From Actinomadura rudentiformis (lineage in GTDB: Bacteria; Actinomycetota; Actinomycetes; Streptosporangiales; Streptosporangiaceae), in NCBI RefSeq assembly GCF_008923185.1, contig NZ_WBMT01000012.1, positions 124,001-188,000 of the forward strand: a DNA stretch of 64,000 nucleotides, read 5' to 3'. Under the pieces are notes generated by a model, which worked only from the letters and a program-made list of their open reading frames with translations, made no database searches and had not been told where the DNA came from. Positions 7,493 through 15,780 of the stretch are shown piece after piece. Within the stretch, counting starts at the first letter, position 1, and each line of letters opens with the position of its first letter. A program made the translations under genes and the position numbers.

Positions 7493-7703
7493 AGCGCTTG
7501 GCGAAGGCGCCGGACCGCGATCTGCGGCCGGCGCCTTTGCGCGTCCGGGCGAGGACGCGGACGACGTCCTGCAGCTCGTTCAGCTCGGCCTGGCAGGACG
7601 CGCACATGGGCAGGTGCGCGCGCAGGTCGGCGGCCTCTGGGCCGGTGAGTTGGCCCAGGGCGTACACGCCGAGATCGAGCTGGTAGCCACAGATTCCTTG
7701 CAC
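7446..7703 (-). CDS. Short zinc-finger (ZAS, anti-sigma-like) protein, possibly truncated
   Basis: From the GTG at 7703 the 85-residue frame begins like a zf-HC2 anti-sigma protein: LDLGVYALGQLTGPEAADLRAHL (split here as LDLGVYALGQL and PEAADLRAHL) followed by the His30-x3-Cys34-x2-Cys37 zinc motif HLPMCASC. Normal members continue into a transmembrane and exterior part. Here the tail is only basic sequence that runs through the terminator hairpin of the convergent gene and 47 bases antisense to its 3' end. No sigma gene is adjacent. It is either a soluble anti-sigma factor or a degraded remnant; the N-terminal domain is convincing, expression is not. Confidence 0.55.
   Translation of the reverse strand: MQGICGYQLDLGVYALGQLTGPEAADLRAHLPMCASCQAELNELQDVVRVLARTRKGAGRRSRSGAFAKRFSGACAASRGQEPSR
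7504..7537 (+). terminator. Hairpin terminator after the DUF3618 gene
   Basis: AAGGCGCCGG (7504-7513) pairs with CCGGCGCCTT (7528-7537), and the inner CCGC/GCGG extends the stem past a one-base bulge. The stem ends in TTT. It lies 11 bases beyond the DUF3618 stop. Confidence 0.8.
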
Positions 7704-7736
7704 ATCCTTGGGTACGGGCCGCGCCCGTGTCTTCGT

Positions 7737-9008
7737 TCAGCTGAATTGGGGAAGGTGTGCGCGATGCGCGGCGAGACCTTCGTCAAGGATCTTCTCCGCG
7801 GTGTGCTTGCTGGTCACGAAGGGGTGCGCCATCAGGGCCTGGAGGGCGAGCCGGCGCGATCCGGTCACGGCGGCGTCGGAGGCCAGCCGCTCGTATTCGT
7901 GGATCGACTGGGTGAGGCCGCGGACGGCGCGGGGGAGGGGACCCTGCGTGAGCGGCACGGGACCCGCGGCGGTGAGGAGGCAGGGTACTTCGACGATCGC
8001 CTCGGGCGGGAGTGAGGAGATCGCTCCGTTGTTGGTGGTGTTGACGATGACCCGGCGGCTCTCGTCGCGGTGGAGCGTGCAGATCACGTCGATGGCGAAC
8101 TCGCCGTGCTCGCCGCCGCCGCGTTCCCGGCTGGGGTCGGGGTCGGGCTTGATGGACTCCTCGGTGATCTGGGCGAAGAACCTGGGCAGCATCGCCTGGA
8201 TGTCCTCCGAACGAGTGGTGCCCTTGGCGCGGAGCTCTTCGAGCACCTGGTCGTGGAAGAAGTAGTACTTGGAGTAGGAGTTGGGCAGGAAGCCGAGGGC
8301 CTTGGCGAGCTCGGCCATGCGTGAGGGGTCGCGCCACGGGGAGGCCCCCTCGCCGGGGATCTCCAGGTCGGCCAGGAGCGCCGGAAGGTCGATCTGCCTG
8401 CCGTCGAGGCGCACGCGTTCGGCCCAGGTGGCGTGGTTGAGGCCGATCCAGTCGACTTCGAGGCGTTCGTAGGGGAGACCGAGCAGCTGCGCCCACATCT
8501 CGGTGTCGCCCACGAACTGGTCGCAGAGGCCGATGATCCGGATGCCGGTGTTGCGGGTCACGGCGTCGGTGACGATGTTGGTCGGGTTGGTGTAGTTGAC
8601 GATCCACGCGCCGGGCTCGGCGTGCGCGGCGATCTCCAGGAGCACGGGGATGGAACGGCAGGCCATCATGAACCCGCCGGGCCCCGCCGTCTCCTGCCCG
8701 ACGACGCCGTGCTTGAGCGGGATCGACTCGTCGAGGTGGCGCGCCGCCATGCCGCCGGGCCGGAACGTGGTGAAGATATAGGCGGCGCCGTCGAGGGCGG
8801 GCTTGAGATCGGTGTGGGTGGTGACGGTGAACGTGGCGTCCCCAGCGGTGAACATGTTGGTCGCCAAGCGGGCCATGAGGGCCATGTTGCCGGCGTCCAC
8901 GTCGTAGAAGGCGAGCTCGGCCCCGGCCAGGTCGTCCGCGCGATGCAGCAGGCCGCGGATGACGCCGGGCATGTATCCACTGCCGGCTCCGATGATCGCG
9001 ATCTTCAT
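7737..9008 (-). CDS. Glycoside hydrolase family 4 (NAD- and Mn-dependent alpha/beta-glycosidase)
   Basis: The product, 423 residues from the ATG at 9008, shows the GH4 plan: N-terminal Rossmann motif MKIAIIGAGSGY, NYTNPTN at 139-145, Cys162 in LCDQF and Asn191-His192 in GLNHATW; the Cys and His bind Mn2+. GH4 enzymes cleave (often 6-phospho) glycosides by transient oxidation at C3. The phosphate-binding preference cannot be told here, and no PTS or ABC genes adjoin. It is the last gene of a probable operon with a PfkB kinase and a SIMPL protein. Its ribosome site GAGGTG belongs to the last unit of a tandem repeat. Confidence 0.88.
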   Translation of the reverse strand: MKIAIIGAGSGYMPGVIRGLLHRADDLAGAELAFYDVDAGNMALMARLATNMFTAGDATFTVTTHTDLKPALDGAAYIFTTFRPGGMAARHLDESIPLKHGVVGQETAGPGGFMMACRSIPVLLEIAAHAEPGAWIVNYTNPTNIVTDAVTRNTGIRIIGLCDQFVGDTEMWAQLLGLPYERLEVDWIGLNHATWAERVRLDGRQIDLPALLADLEIPGEGASPWRDPSRMAELAKALGFLPNSYSKYYFFHDQVLEELRAKGTTRSEDIQAMLPRFFAQITEESIKPDPDPSRERGGGEHGEFAIDVICTLHRDESRRVIVNTTNNGAISSLPPEAIVEVPCLLTAAGPVPLTQGPLPRAVRGLTQSIHEYERLASDAAVTGSRRLALQALMAHPFVTSKHTAEKILDEGLAAHRAHLPQFS

Positions 9009-9013
9009 GGTCA

Positions 9014-9053
9014 CCTCAGTGTCGGCTCAGTGTCGGTCTACCTCAGTGTCGGC
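9014..9053. repeat. Triplicated CCGACACTGAGG unit at the pfkB/GH4 junction
   Basis: On the minus strand the end of the PfkB gene (CCGACACTGAGG then TAG) is copied twice more before the GH4 start; the last copy supplies the GAGG ribosome site. The intergenic spacer seems to have arisen by tandem duplication of the 3' end of the upstream gene. Confidence 0.8.
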
Positions 9054-10174
9054 TCGGCGCGGGTCACGGAGTCGGGCCCGCGTTCCAGCTCGGCTTCGGG
9101 GATGTAGGGGACGACGAAGGCGTACCGTTCCAAAACCTCCGCGGGGACCTCGCCGGTCTCGCCGAACGCCGCGATCTCGCCCCAGCAGGGTGCGCCGAGG
9201 GAGCCGCTGTAGTGCCGGACGGACAGCCCCGCGCAGAGATTGGCGAACGAGAGCCGCTGGCCGAGGGGCCAGCCCGCGAGCGTGCCGAAGACGAATCCGG
9301 CGGCGAACACGTCACCCGCCCCGGTCGGGTCGAGGGCGTCGACGGGCAGCGCGGGCGCGGCGGCGCGTTCGCCCGTCGTGGAGTCGATGGCGATGGCGCC
9401 GCGCGAGCCCTGCTTGACCACGACGACCGGCACGCGCGCGGCCAATGCCTCGAGGGCGGCCTCGGGGGTGCGGGTGCGCGTGTAGGCCATCGCCTCGACC
9501 GCGTTGGGCAGGAAGACGTCCACGTGTTCGAGCCGGTCGAGCACGTCGGTGGACCAGGTCTCGGTCGGGTCCCAGCCGAGGTCGGCGAAGACGAGCGCGC
9601 CCTTGTCACGCATGGCGAGGGCCCAGTCCGGGACCGCACGGTCGATGTCGATGAAGCAGGTGGCGGCCCTGGGGAGGTCGCTGACCAGGTTGTCGGCGGG
9701 CATCGGCAGCGGCTTGGTGTAGGTGACCATGCTGCGGTCGGCCGCGTACGCCAGCGAGACCGTGACCGGCGTGGACCAGCCGTTGACCTTGCGGGACCAG
9801 CTCAGGTCGACGTCCTCCTGCTCGGACAGCGTGCGCCAGAGGTACGCGCCGAACATGTCGTCGCCGAACGCCGCCGCGAGGCCGGTGCGCAGGCCGAGGC
9901 GGCTCATCGCGACCGCGATGTTGGCGATGCCGCCGGGTGCCGAGCCGAGCCCGTCGGTGACCAGCTCGGTGCCGGGCGGCGGCAGGCCGGGCAGCCCGGT
10001 GAAGATCATGTCCATGAAGACCTGCCCGGTCAGGAAGACGTCCAGCTCCCCTGTCTCGAATCCGCGCAGGCCAGTCGGGACGCCGGGTCCCCGTTCGGCG
10101 CAGGGGTCCTCCAGCGACGGCTCCGGAGGCGCGCCCGGCGCTCCTGTCGTCCCGGCCGTCGTTCCGGCCGTCAT
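9038..10174 (-). CDS. PfkB-family carbohydrate kinase
   Basis: The 378-residue protein has a disordered N-terminal 40 residues rich in Gly, Thr and Pro, then the ribokinase/PfkB fold: GGIANIAVAMSRLG (about 81-94, signature 1 region) and the signature 2 DPTGAGDVF with the catalytic base Asp288 and the GAGD anion hole. It phosphorylates a sugar or nucleoside; the substrate is not determined by these motifs. The ATG at 10174 overlaps the stop of the upstream SIMPL gene as ATGA, and the GH4 glycosidase follows. Together they suggest uptake-independent processing of a glycoside-derived sugar. Confidence 0.88.
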   Translation of the reverse strand: MTAGTTAGTTGAPGAPPEPSLEDPCAERGPGVPTGLRGFETGELDVFLTGQVFMDMIFTGLPGLPPPGTELVTDGLGSAPGGIANIAVAMSRLGLRTGLAAAFGDDMFGAYLWRTLSEQEDVDLSWSRKVNGWSTPVTVSLAYAADRSMVTYTKPLPMPADNLVSDLPRAATCFIDIDRAVPDWALAMRDKGALVFADLGWDPTETWSTDVLDRLEHVDVFLPNAVEAMAYTRTRTPEAALEALAARVPVVVVKQGSRGAIAIDSTTGERAAAPALPVDALDPTGAGDVFAAGFVFGTLAGWPLGQRLSFANLCAGLSVRHYSGSLGAPCWGEIAAFGETGEVPAEVLERYAFVVPYIPEAELERGPDSVTRAEPTLR

Positions 10175-10884
10175 GGTGCCTCCAGATCTGATGCGGCGGC
10201 CGGTGCCTCCAGGTCGGGGGCGGTCGCGCGGAAGCGCGCCTCGACGGCGGCGCGGACGGTCTGGGTCTCGGGCTCCAGATCGATCGCCTCCGGTGTGCCG
10301 GCGTCGGCCGCTCCGCCGAACCCCGGCCCGGCCGCCATCACCGCGTACTCCGGGGCGCCGCCCCGGCCCGGATCGGTGGTGAGGCCCTCGTCGGCCAGCT
10401 CCACCAGCCCGGTGAGCCGGGAGCCGAGCGCCTCGGCGTAGCTGCGGGCCCGGGACACGGCCTCGTGCGCCGCCTGCCGCGCGGCGTCCTTGTAGACAGG
10501 GCTGTCGCGGCGGAGCTCCCAGGAGGGCCCGTTCACGTAGGTGCGTTCCAAGTCGCCCAGGCGTGTCACCAGCTCGCCCAGCACGGTGAAGTCGGCGACC
10601 GTGATCTTGATCCAGACCGTGCCCTGGTAGGCCCGGATGTCGCCCTCCCGCCGCCGGTACTTCAGCAGCGGCGTGATCGAGAGCCCGCCCGTCTCGAGCT
10701 TCTCGATCGCTTCCCCGTATGACTTGACCAGGTCGAGGCAGTGCTGGTTGCGCTCGACGAGCCGGTCCAGCGCCTTGCGCCGGTCGCTCTCCTGGGTCTG
10801 CACATGCACGTGGAGACGTGCGATCTCCGGCTCGACCTCCAGCACGGCCTCGCCCCGCACGCTGATCAACGGTGCGTCGGTCAT
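10171..10884 (-). CDS. SIMPL-domain (DUF541) protein
   Basis: The ATG at 10884 (MTDAPLISVRGEAV) gives 237 residues; the longer frame adds sequence from the promoter region. The start matches the SIMPL family, whose first strand usually reads V-x-G-E-A, and the remainder has the family pattern of alternating strands and helices (DLVKSYGEAIEKLETGGLS is split as DLVKSYGEAIEKL and ETGGLSITP). No signal peptide is visible, unlike many periplasmic SIMPL proteins, so it is probably cytoplasmic. It overlaps the pfkB start by 4 bases. The function of this family is poorly defined. Confidence 0.82.
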   Translation of the reverse strand: MTDAPLISVRGEAVLEVEPEIARLHVHVQTQESDRRKALDRLVERNQHCLDLVKSYGEAIEKLETGGLSITPLLKYRRREGDIRAYQGTVWIKITVADFTVLGELVTRLGDLERTYVNGPSWELRRDSPVYKDAARQAAHEAVSRARSYAEALGSRLTGLVELADEGLTTDPGRGGAPEYAVMAAGPGFGGAADAGTPEAIDLEPETQTVRAAVEARFRATAPDLEAPAAASDLEAP

Positions 10885-10954
10885 AAGGGCCAACTTAACC
10901 GGTCCAGCTCCGAACCGGTCATTGTCGGACGAGGTGAGGACCGGGGCGGAATCA

Positions 10955-12139
10955 TCAGAGGAAGGTGCGGCCCTCACCTCGGTAGGTGGGCACGGTGCGG
11001 ACGTGACGTTCACCCTCGATCAGGTGCAGCGCCTCGAAGCGTTCGCACAGCTCACCGGCCTTGGTGTGGCGGAACCAGACGCGGTCGCCGAGCCGCAGGA
11101 GATCGGCGGAGTCGCCGAGGAGGGGCGTCTGCACCTCGCCGGCGCCTTCGTTCGCGTCGAACGAGAGCCCCGTGGGCAGGTACGGCTGCGGCAGGCGGAT
11201 CTCGTCCCCGGGCCCGGACGCCAGGTAGCCGCCGCCCAGGCACGTCACGACCCCCGGGCCGGGGCGCCGCACGACGGGCAGCGCGAACAGCGCGGCAGGC
11301 CGGCCCTGGAAGTTGGAGTAGTAGTCGAACAGATGCGGCTGGTAGAGGCCGGAGCCCGCCGCGACCTCGGTGACGGCGCGTTCGGCGGTGGTCTTCTCGA
11401 CGCTGCCGGTACCGCCGCCGTTGACGAACTCGAGGGCTCTCAACTCGCGTACGGCCTTGACGATGGCGGCGCGGCGGCGGGCCAGTTCCAGGCGCGAGCG
11501 CTTCTGCATGGCGCGGATCGTGAGTCCCCTTGCCGCCTTGCCGGGCGGGACGTCGCCGACGCCCGCGATCTGCGACTCGTACGCCATGAGGCCGACGAGG
11601 TCGAACCCGGGACGCTTGAGCACGGCCTCGGCCAGCCCGCGGACCTGGTCGGGGCTGTGCAGCGGTGATCGCCGTGCCCCGACCCTGAGCTTGCCGCCGA
11701 GCGCCCGGTAGGAGGCGTCGATGTCGATGCAGACCCGGATCGGGCGGCCCCCGGCGCACTCCTCGATCAGGTCGAGATGCTCGGTCGAGTCGACCATGAC
11801 GGTGATCGTCGCAGCCGCCCGGCCGTCCGCCGCCAGGGCGCGCAGGGCGGTCCGGTCGGCGGTGGGGTAGGCGACGAGGATGTCGTCGCTGAGCCCGTGT
11901 TCGGCGAGCCAGAGGGCCTCGGGCAGGGTGAACGCCATGATCCCGGCGAAGCCGTCCATCGCCAGGACCTCTTCCAGGAGCGCGCGGCACCGCACTGATT
12001 TGCTCGCCACCCGGATCGGCTTGCCGGCGGCGCGGCGGACGAGATCGGCGGCGTTGGCGCGGAACGCCTGGAGGTCGACGACCGCGAAGGGCGCCTCGAG
12101 GTCGGCGGTGGCGGCGTCGTAGCGCTCCCGGAGGTTCAT
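10955..12139 (-). CDS. PLP-dependent alanine racemase-fold enzyme (D-serine dehydratase/D-threonine aldolase type)
   Basis: The 394-residue product starts with an alanine-racemase-type TIM barrel: PFAVVDLQAF near residue 17 and the PLP lysine Lys47 in RVASKSVRC. The C-terminal domain ends with HTKAGELC (His358, Cys365), matching the metal-binding His/Cys pair of eukaryote-type D-serine dehydratases and D-threonine aldolases. It therefore probably cleaves or dehydrates a beta-hydroxy D-amino acid; alanine racemase proper is unlikely because the C-terminal metal site is present. It is a single gene on the minus strand, 70 bases upstream of the SIMPL operon. Confidence 0.85.
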   Translation of the reverse strand: MNLRERYDAATADLEAPFAVVDLQAFRANAADLVRRAAGKPIRVASKSVRCRALLEEVLAMDGFAGIMAFTLPEALWLAEHGLSDDILVAYPTADRTALRALAADGRAAATITVMVDSTEHLDLIEECAGGRPIRVCIDIDASYRALGGKLRVGARRSPLHSPDQVRGLAEAVLKRPGFDLVGLMAYESQIAGVGDVPPGKAARGLTIRAMQKRSRLELARRRAAIVKAVRELRALEFVNGGGTGSVEKTTAERAVTEVAAGSGLYQPHLFDYYSNFQGRPAALFALPVVRRPGPGVVTCLGGGYLASGPGDEIRLPQPYLPTGLSFDANEGAGEVQTPLLGDSADLLRLGDRVWFRHTKAGELCERFEALHLIEGERHVRTVPTYRGEGRTFL

Positions 12140-12211
12140 ACCAGCCAGGTTGCCACAGAAAACGCTAGATGTGAAAGTTATTCATGTCTGTTCGCCCGGG
12201 ACTGCGGTGGG

Positions 12212-13156
12212 CTATCCCTGCGGGTGGGCCGAGAAGAAGTCCCAGAGCGTCCGGCTCGCCCCTGCGGGCCAGCTGTGCGTGCCTCCAACGATCTTGCAGA
12301 ACGTCACTTCGGCCCCGCGGGTTCCCTTGCCGGTAGAACTGCATTCTGCCCCGCCCTCGGCGCGAACGTGCCGGCGCATCTCGGGAAGCCTTCCCGTCTT
12401 GCGCCAGAAGTCCACGGCGTACGAGACCGGCGGGAACCCCCGGCTGTCGTTGAAGTCCCGGCGCCCTCCCCCGTTGAACGGCACACTCCGGTCAGCGGTC
12501 CCATGGAAGATCATCGCCGATACGGGCCGGCCGGGCTCGCACGGGGTGACCAGAGCGCCCTCGACCACCCCGATCCCGGCCACCTTGTCCGGCCGTTCGC
12601 AGGCCATCCGGTACGCCATCCCCGCGCCGTTGGAGAACCCCGCCACGTACACCCGCTTGGCATCGGCGAGCCCGGCGCCGGTCAGCTTGTCGATGAGCTT
12701 GCTCAGGAAGTCGACGTCCTTGATGTTGCCGAGTTTGGCGGCGCCGCAGCAGCTTCCGGCGTTCCACGTGGTCATGAAGCCGTTCGGGTAGGCGACCAGG
12801 AAGCCCTTGTCGTTCGAGACCTTGTCGAATCCGGTCAGCGCCCTGAAGCCGTTCATGTTGGAGAGACCGCCGTGCAGGGCCAGGACGAGGGGCAGCGGCT
12901 TGGCCGGCTTGCCGTTCCGCCACTTGCCCTTGGTGAGTTTGGGGGGGACGTGGAGAAGGTACTCGCGGTGGCCGGGCGTGCCGACCTCAAGCTTCTGCTT
13001 GTGCGTGCCGGTGGCGGTCGGGATGCCCGCGACCTCGGCGGGCCGCTTGTCGTCGGCGGCGCCGTTGCCCTTGCCGCCGCCGCCCTCCTTGGTCTTCTCC
13101 GTACAACCGGCGAGCACGAGGGTGACCGCCAGCGCGAGGAGCAGGATTCGCCGCAT
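12212..13156 (-). CDS. Secreted lipoprotein esterase, CE1/PHB-depolymerase (LpqC-like) family
   Basis: The 314-residue precursor has a lipoprotein signal with the lipobox LAGC (Cys18), then a flexible Gly-rich linker and an alpha/beta hydrolase of the feruloyl esterase/polyhydroxybutyrate depolymerase group. The oxyanion strand is LALHGG, the nucleophile Ser175 is in GFSNG, the acid is Asp221 in FHGTAD, and the His is His294 in GGTHSWP. Cysteine pairs (SCCGAA, and Cys185/Cys205) may be disulfide-bonded. It acts outside the membrane on an ester substrate that cannot be named from the sequence. Confidence 0.87.
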   Translation of the reverse strand: MRRILLLALAVTLVLAGCTEKTKEGGGGKGNGAADDKRPAEVAGIPTATGTHKQKLEVGTPGHREYLLHVPPKLTKGKWRNGKPAKPLPLVLALHGGLSNMNGFRALTGFDKVSNDKGFLVAYPNGFMTTWNAGSCCGAAKLGNIKDVDFLSKLIDKLTGAGLADAKRVYVAGFSNGAGMAYRMACERPDKVAGIGVVEGALVTPCEPGRPVSAMIFHGTADRSVPFNGGGRRDFNDSRGFPPVSYAVDFWRKTGRLPEMRRHVRAEGGAECSSTGKGTRGAEVTFCKIVGGTHSWPAGASRTLWDFFSAHPQG

Positions 13157-13190
13157 GGGTGCGAATTTAACCTCTTAAATCCTTCGCAAA

Positions 13191-14831
13191 CTACTGGCCG
13201 GTAGCCGAGGGGTCCGGCTCCGGTTCGGCGGGGATGGCGATCAGGACCTCGTGCAGCGCGCGGACGACATGGGCCGGGAGCAGGCCCTGCACGATCAGGT
13301 CCTCGGTGGAGGCGAAGGGTCCCTTGCCCTCCCGGACGGCCACGATCAGCATCGCGTGGTGCGGGCCGACTCCGGGCAGCCCCGCCAGGACGTCCCGGGG
13401 GGCGTCGTTGACATCCACCAGCCCGCCGTCGTCGAACGTGCGCGACACGTCCGGCCGCCCGACCCGGAGCCGCCGCGCGATCTCGGGATGATCTCGGACG
13501 AGTGCCCGCGCCTGCTCGCGACGCGTTCGCCGCTCCAGGAGCTCGACCAGGACGGGATCGACGCGCCCGAGGTCCCTCGCTCGTTCCGGATCAGACGGGC
13601 CGGACGACATCAGCAGGACGATGTGCGCCGCGGCACCGAACATCGCCACGAACCACGCGATCATCATCGGCACGTCCCAGGGCGTCGCCACGTCGGCGTC
13701 CGTGTGCAGCGCCACGGCCATGAAGATCGCCTCTGCGGCGAGGTAACCGGCCGCCGCCAAGCCCAGCGGGACGCTGCGGCGGCGGGCGGCGAAGAAAGCG
13801 ATCACGGCCCAGCCGACGGTTCCGCAGGTGATCACCGGTATCGAAGCCACGAGCAGCTTCAGCGGCCAGGAGGGCGAGGTGCGCACCGTTCGGGGCGATC
13901 CCGAGGGTGCTGTGGCGTCCCCGCCGGCCGGTGGAGCCCACGAGACCGGCGCGACCGGCGAGACTGGCGCGTGGGCGGGCGTGGGCGGCGCGATGGCGGG
14001 CGCCGGCCCGGAGGCCGGACCGGACGTGGACGCGGCGGGGCCGCCGAGGGCCGGGTCGGAACGCAGGATGCCGAGCTGCAGTTGCTGAAGCCGCTCGCCG
14101 GGCTCGACGCCGAACTCCTCGATCAGGAACGCACGGGCGTCACGGTAGGCGGCGAGCGCCTCCGCCTGCCGGCCGCAACGGTAGAGCGCGAGGATCAGCA
14201 GATACCGCAGCTGCTCGCGCAGCGGGAAGTCGGCGACCAGGCGGGTGAGCTCCGGCACCAGTTCCGCATGGCGCCCCAGTTCGAGTTCGATCTCGGCGCA
14301 GGCCTCCAGCGCGGACGCCCGCTCGTCGCTGAGGCGGTCGCGGGCGGCGTCGAAGACCGGGCCCTTGATCCCGGCCAGCGCGTCCTCCCGCCAGATCGCC
14401 AGCGCCGCGCGCAGCAGGGCGGCGGCCTCCGCCGCGTCGCCCCCGGCGCGGACGGCCAGCGCGTGCCGGACCTGCCGCTGGAACACCTCGGCGTCCAGCC
14501 CGCCCGGATCCACCTTCAGCGCATAGCCGGCCGGGCTGAGGGTAAGTAACTCACCCGGCGAACGTGGCGACCGGCCTGGTTCGAGCACTCGCCGCAGCCC
14601 GGCCACGTACTTCTGGACGACGTTGGCGCCGTTGTCGGGCGGGTCGTCGCCCCAGACGGCGTCCACGATCGCCGGGACCGGGACGGGACGGCCCGCGTTC
14701 ACCAGCAGCACGGCCAGGACGGCGCGCTGCTTGCCCGGGCCCAGCTCCAGTTCTTCGTCGTCACGCCAGGCACGCAGCCGACCCAGGATCTCGAAGCGGA
14801 GCGACCCGGCGGCACCAGAGCCCTCGGTCAC
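13191..14831 (-). CDS. BTAD-type transcriptional regulator with membrane segment and helix-hairpin-helix domain
   Basis: The GTG at 14831, preceded by GAGGGGG, gives 546 residues. Order: winged-helix DNA-binding domain (SLRFEILGRLRAWRDD onward, with the SARP/AfsR pattern LGPGKQRAVLAVLL), bacterial transcriptional activation domain (about residues 105-255, ending in FGVEPGERLQQL), a Pro/Ala linker, three or four hydrophobic helices (about 320-420), and a ComEA-like helix-hairpin-helix near the C-terminus (VNDAPRDVLAGLPGVGPHHA). BTAD regulators control secondary metabolism and other genes; a membrane-bound form with an HhH tail is unusual. It is divergent from the lipoprotein gene at 14984. Confidence 0.82.
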   Translation of the reverse strand: MTEGSGAAGSLRFEILGRLRAWRDDEELELGPGKQRAVLAVLLVNAGRPVPVPAIVDAVWGDDPPDNGANVVQKYVAGLRRVLEPGRSPRSPGELLTLSPAGYALKVDPGGLDAEVFQRQVRHALAVRAGGDAAEAAALLRAALAIWREDALAGIKGPVFDAARDRLSDERASALEACAEIELELGRHAELVPELTRLVADFPLREQLRYLLILALYRCGRQAEALAAYRDARAFLIEEFGVEPGERLQQLQLGILRSDPALGGPAASTSGPASGPAPAIAPPTPAHAPVSPVAPVSWAPPAGGDATAPSGSPRTVRTSPSWPLKLLVASIPVITCGTVGWAVIAFFAARRRSVPLGLAAAGYLAAEAIFMAVALHTDADVATPWDVPMMIAWFVAMFGAAAHIVLLMSSGPSDPERARDLGRVDPVLVELLERRTRREQARALVRDHPEIARRLRVGRPDVSRTFDDGGLVDVNDAPRDVLAGLPGVGPHHAMLIVAVREGKGPFASTEDLIVQGLLPAHVVRALHEVLIAIPAEPEPDPSATGQ

Positions 14832-14983
14832 GAACACCCCCTCAGCCGCCCGACCGCAGTCGTCCGGCAGCGCGGGCGCAGTGACAGCAGCATAACGACA
14901 GTGATTGCGCACAGAGGTCCATCACGCTCCTCGGTGACGGAAACCGGCCATATCGCGCACAGGTCAGTAACAAGGGGGAATCG

Positions 14984-15751
14984 ATGCGCATCCACAGCAC
15001 GTTCAGGTCGGCGTTGGTGGTCTCGGCGGCACTCGGGTTCACGCTCACCACCACGGGGTGCAACTCGGACTCAAAGGACGACGCCGGTTCGGTCCGTCCG
15101 GCGAGTCCGGCGACTTCGGCGAGCCCGGCGGCGTCTGCGAACGGCATCGAGAAGCAGAGCGCGCAGAAGATTCTCGCCGCCGCCCGCAAGGCGACGGCGT
15201 CCGCCGCCACGCTTCGCATCAAGGGCCAGATCAAGGAGGGCGGCCAGGCCATCGCCCTCGACTTCAGCTATTCCGGGAAGGAGTCGGCGACCGGTGAGCT
15301 CACCATGGACGGCCAGCGGGTGGCTCTGACCCGCATCGGGTCGGCCGTGTACGTCAAGCCTGACGACAAGTTCCTGCAGAAGCTGGGCGGTAAGGCCGCC
15401 GTGCAGACGCTGGCCGGCAAGTACCTCAAGACCAAGCCGGGCGACAAGGACTTCGCCGACATCGCCACCTTCACCACCCTGCCCAAAGTCGTCAACGGCA
15501 TACTGACGGCCGAGGGAACTCCGGCCAAGGGGGAAGTGGCATCCCTTGAGGGACGACCGGCGATCGCACTCACCGACGGTGGCAAGGGCAAGCTCTACGT
15601 GTCCACTGTCGGCGAGCCCTATGCCCTTCGCATCGACGGCGGTGCGGATGGCCGAATCGACTTCCTCGACTACGGCAAGGCGGTCACCGTGCAGGCCCCG
15701 CCCAGCAACCAGGTCGTGGACGTGTCGGGCCTGAAGGGAGCTGGAGGCTAG
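14984..15751 (+). CDS. LppX/LprAFG-family lipoprotein
   Basis: This 255-residue precursor has a lipobox TTGC (Cys26), a low-complexity Ser/Ala/Pro linker and a LppX_LprAFG-type domain (ATLRIKGQIKEGG, YVKPDDKFLQKLG, IDGGADGRIDFLDYG). The mycobacterial relatives LprG and LppX carry acylated lipids across the periplasm; outside mycobacteria the cargo is unknown. The ATG follows AAGGGGGAA. It is divergent from the BTAD regulator, which could control it. Confidence 0.85.
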   Translation: MRIHSTFRSALVVSAALGFTLTTTGCNSDSKDDAGSVRPASPATSASPAASANGIEKQSAQKILAAARKATASAATLRIKGQIKEGGQAIALDFSYSGKESATGELTMDGQRVALTRIGSAVYVKPDDKFLQKLGGKAAVQTLAGKYLKTKPGDKDFADIATFTTLPKVVNGILTAEGTPAKGEVASLEGRPAIALTDGGKGKLYVSTVGEPYALRIDGGADGRIDFLDYGKAVTVQAPPSNQVVDVSGLKGAGG

Positions 15752-15780
15752 GCGGCGTTGCGGCGAGCTCGCCGGCTCGA

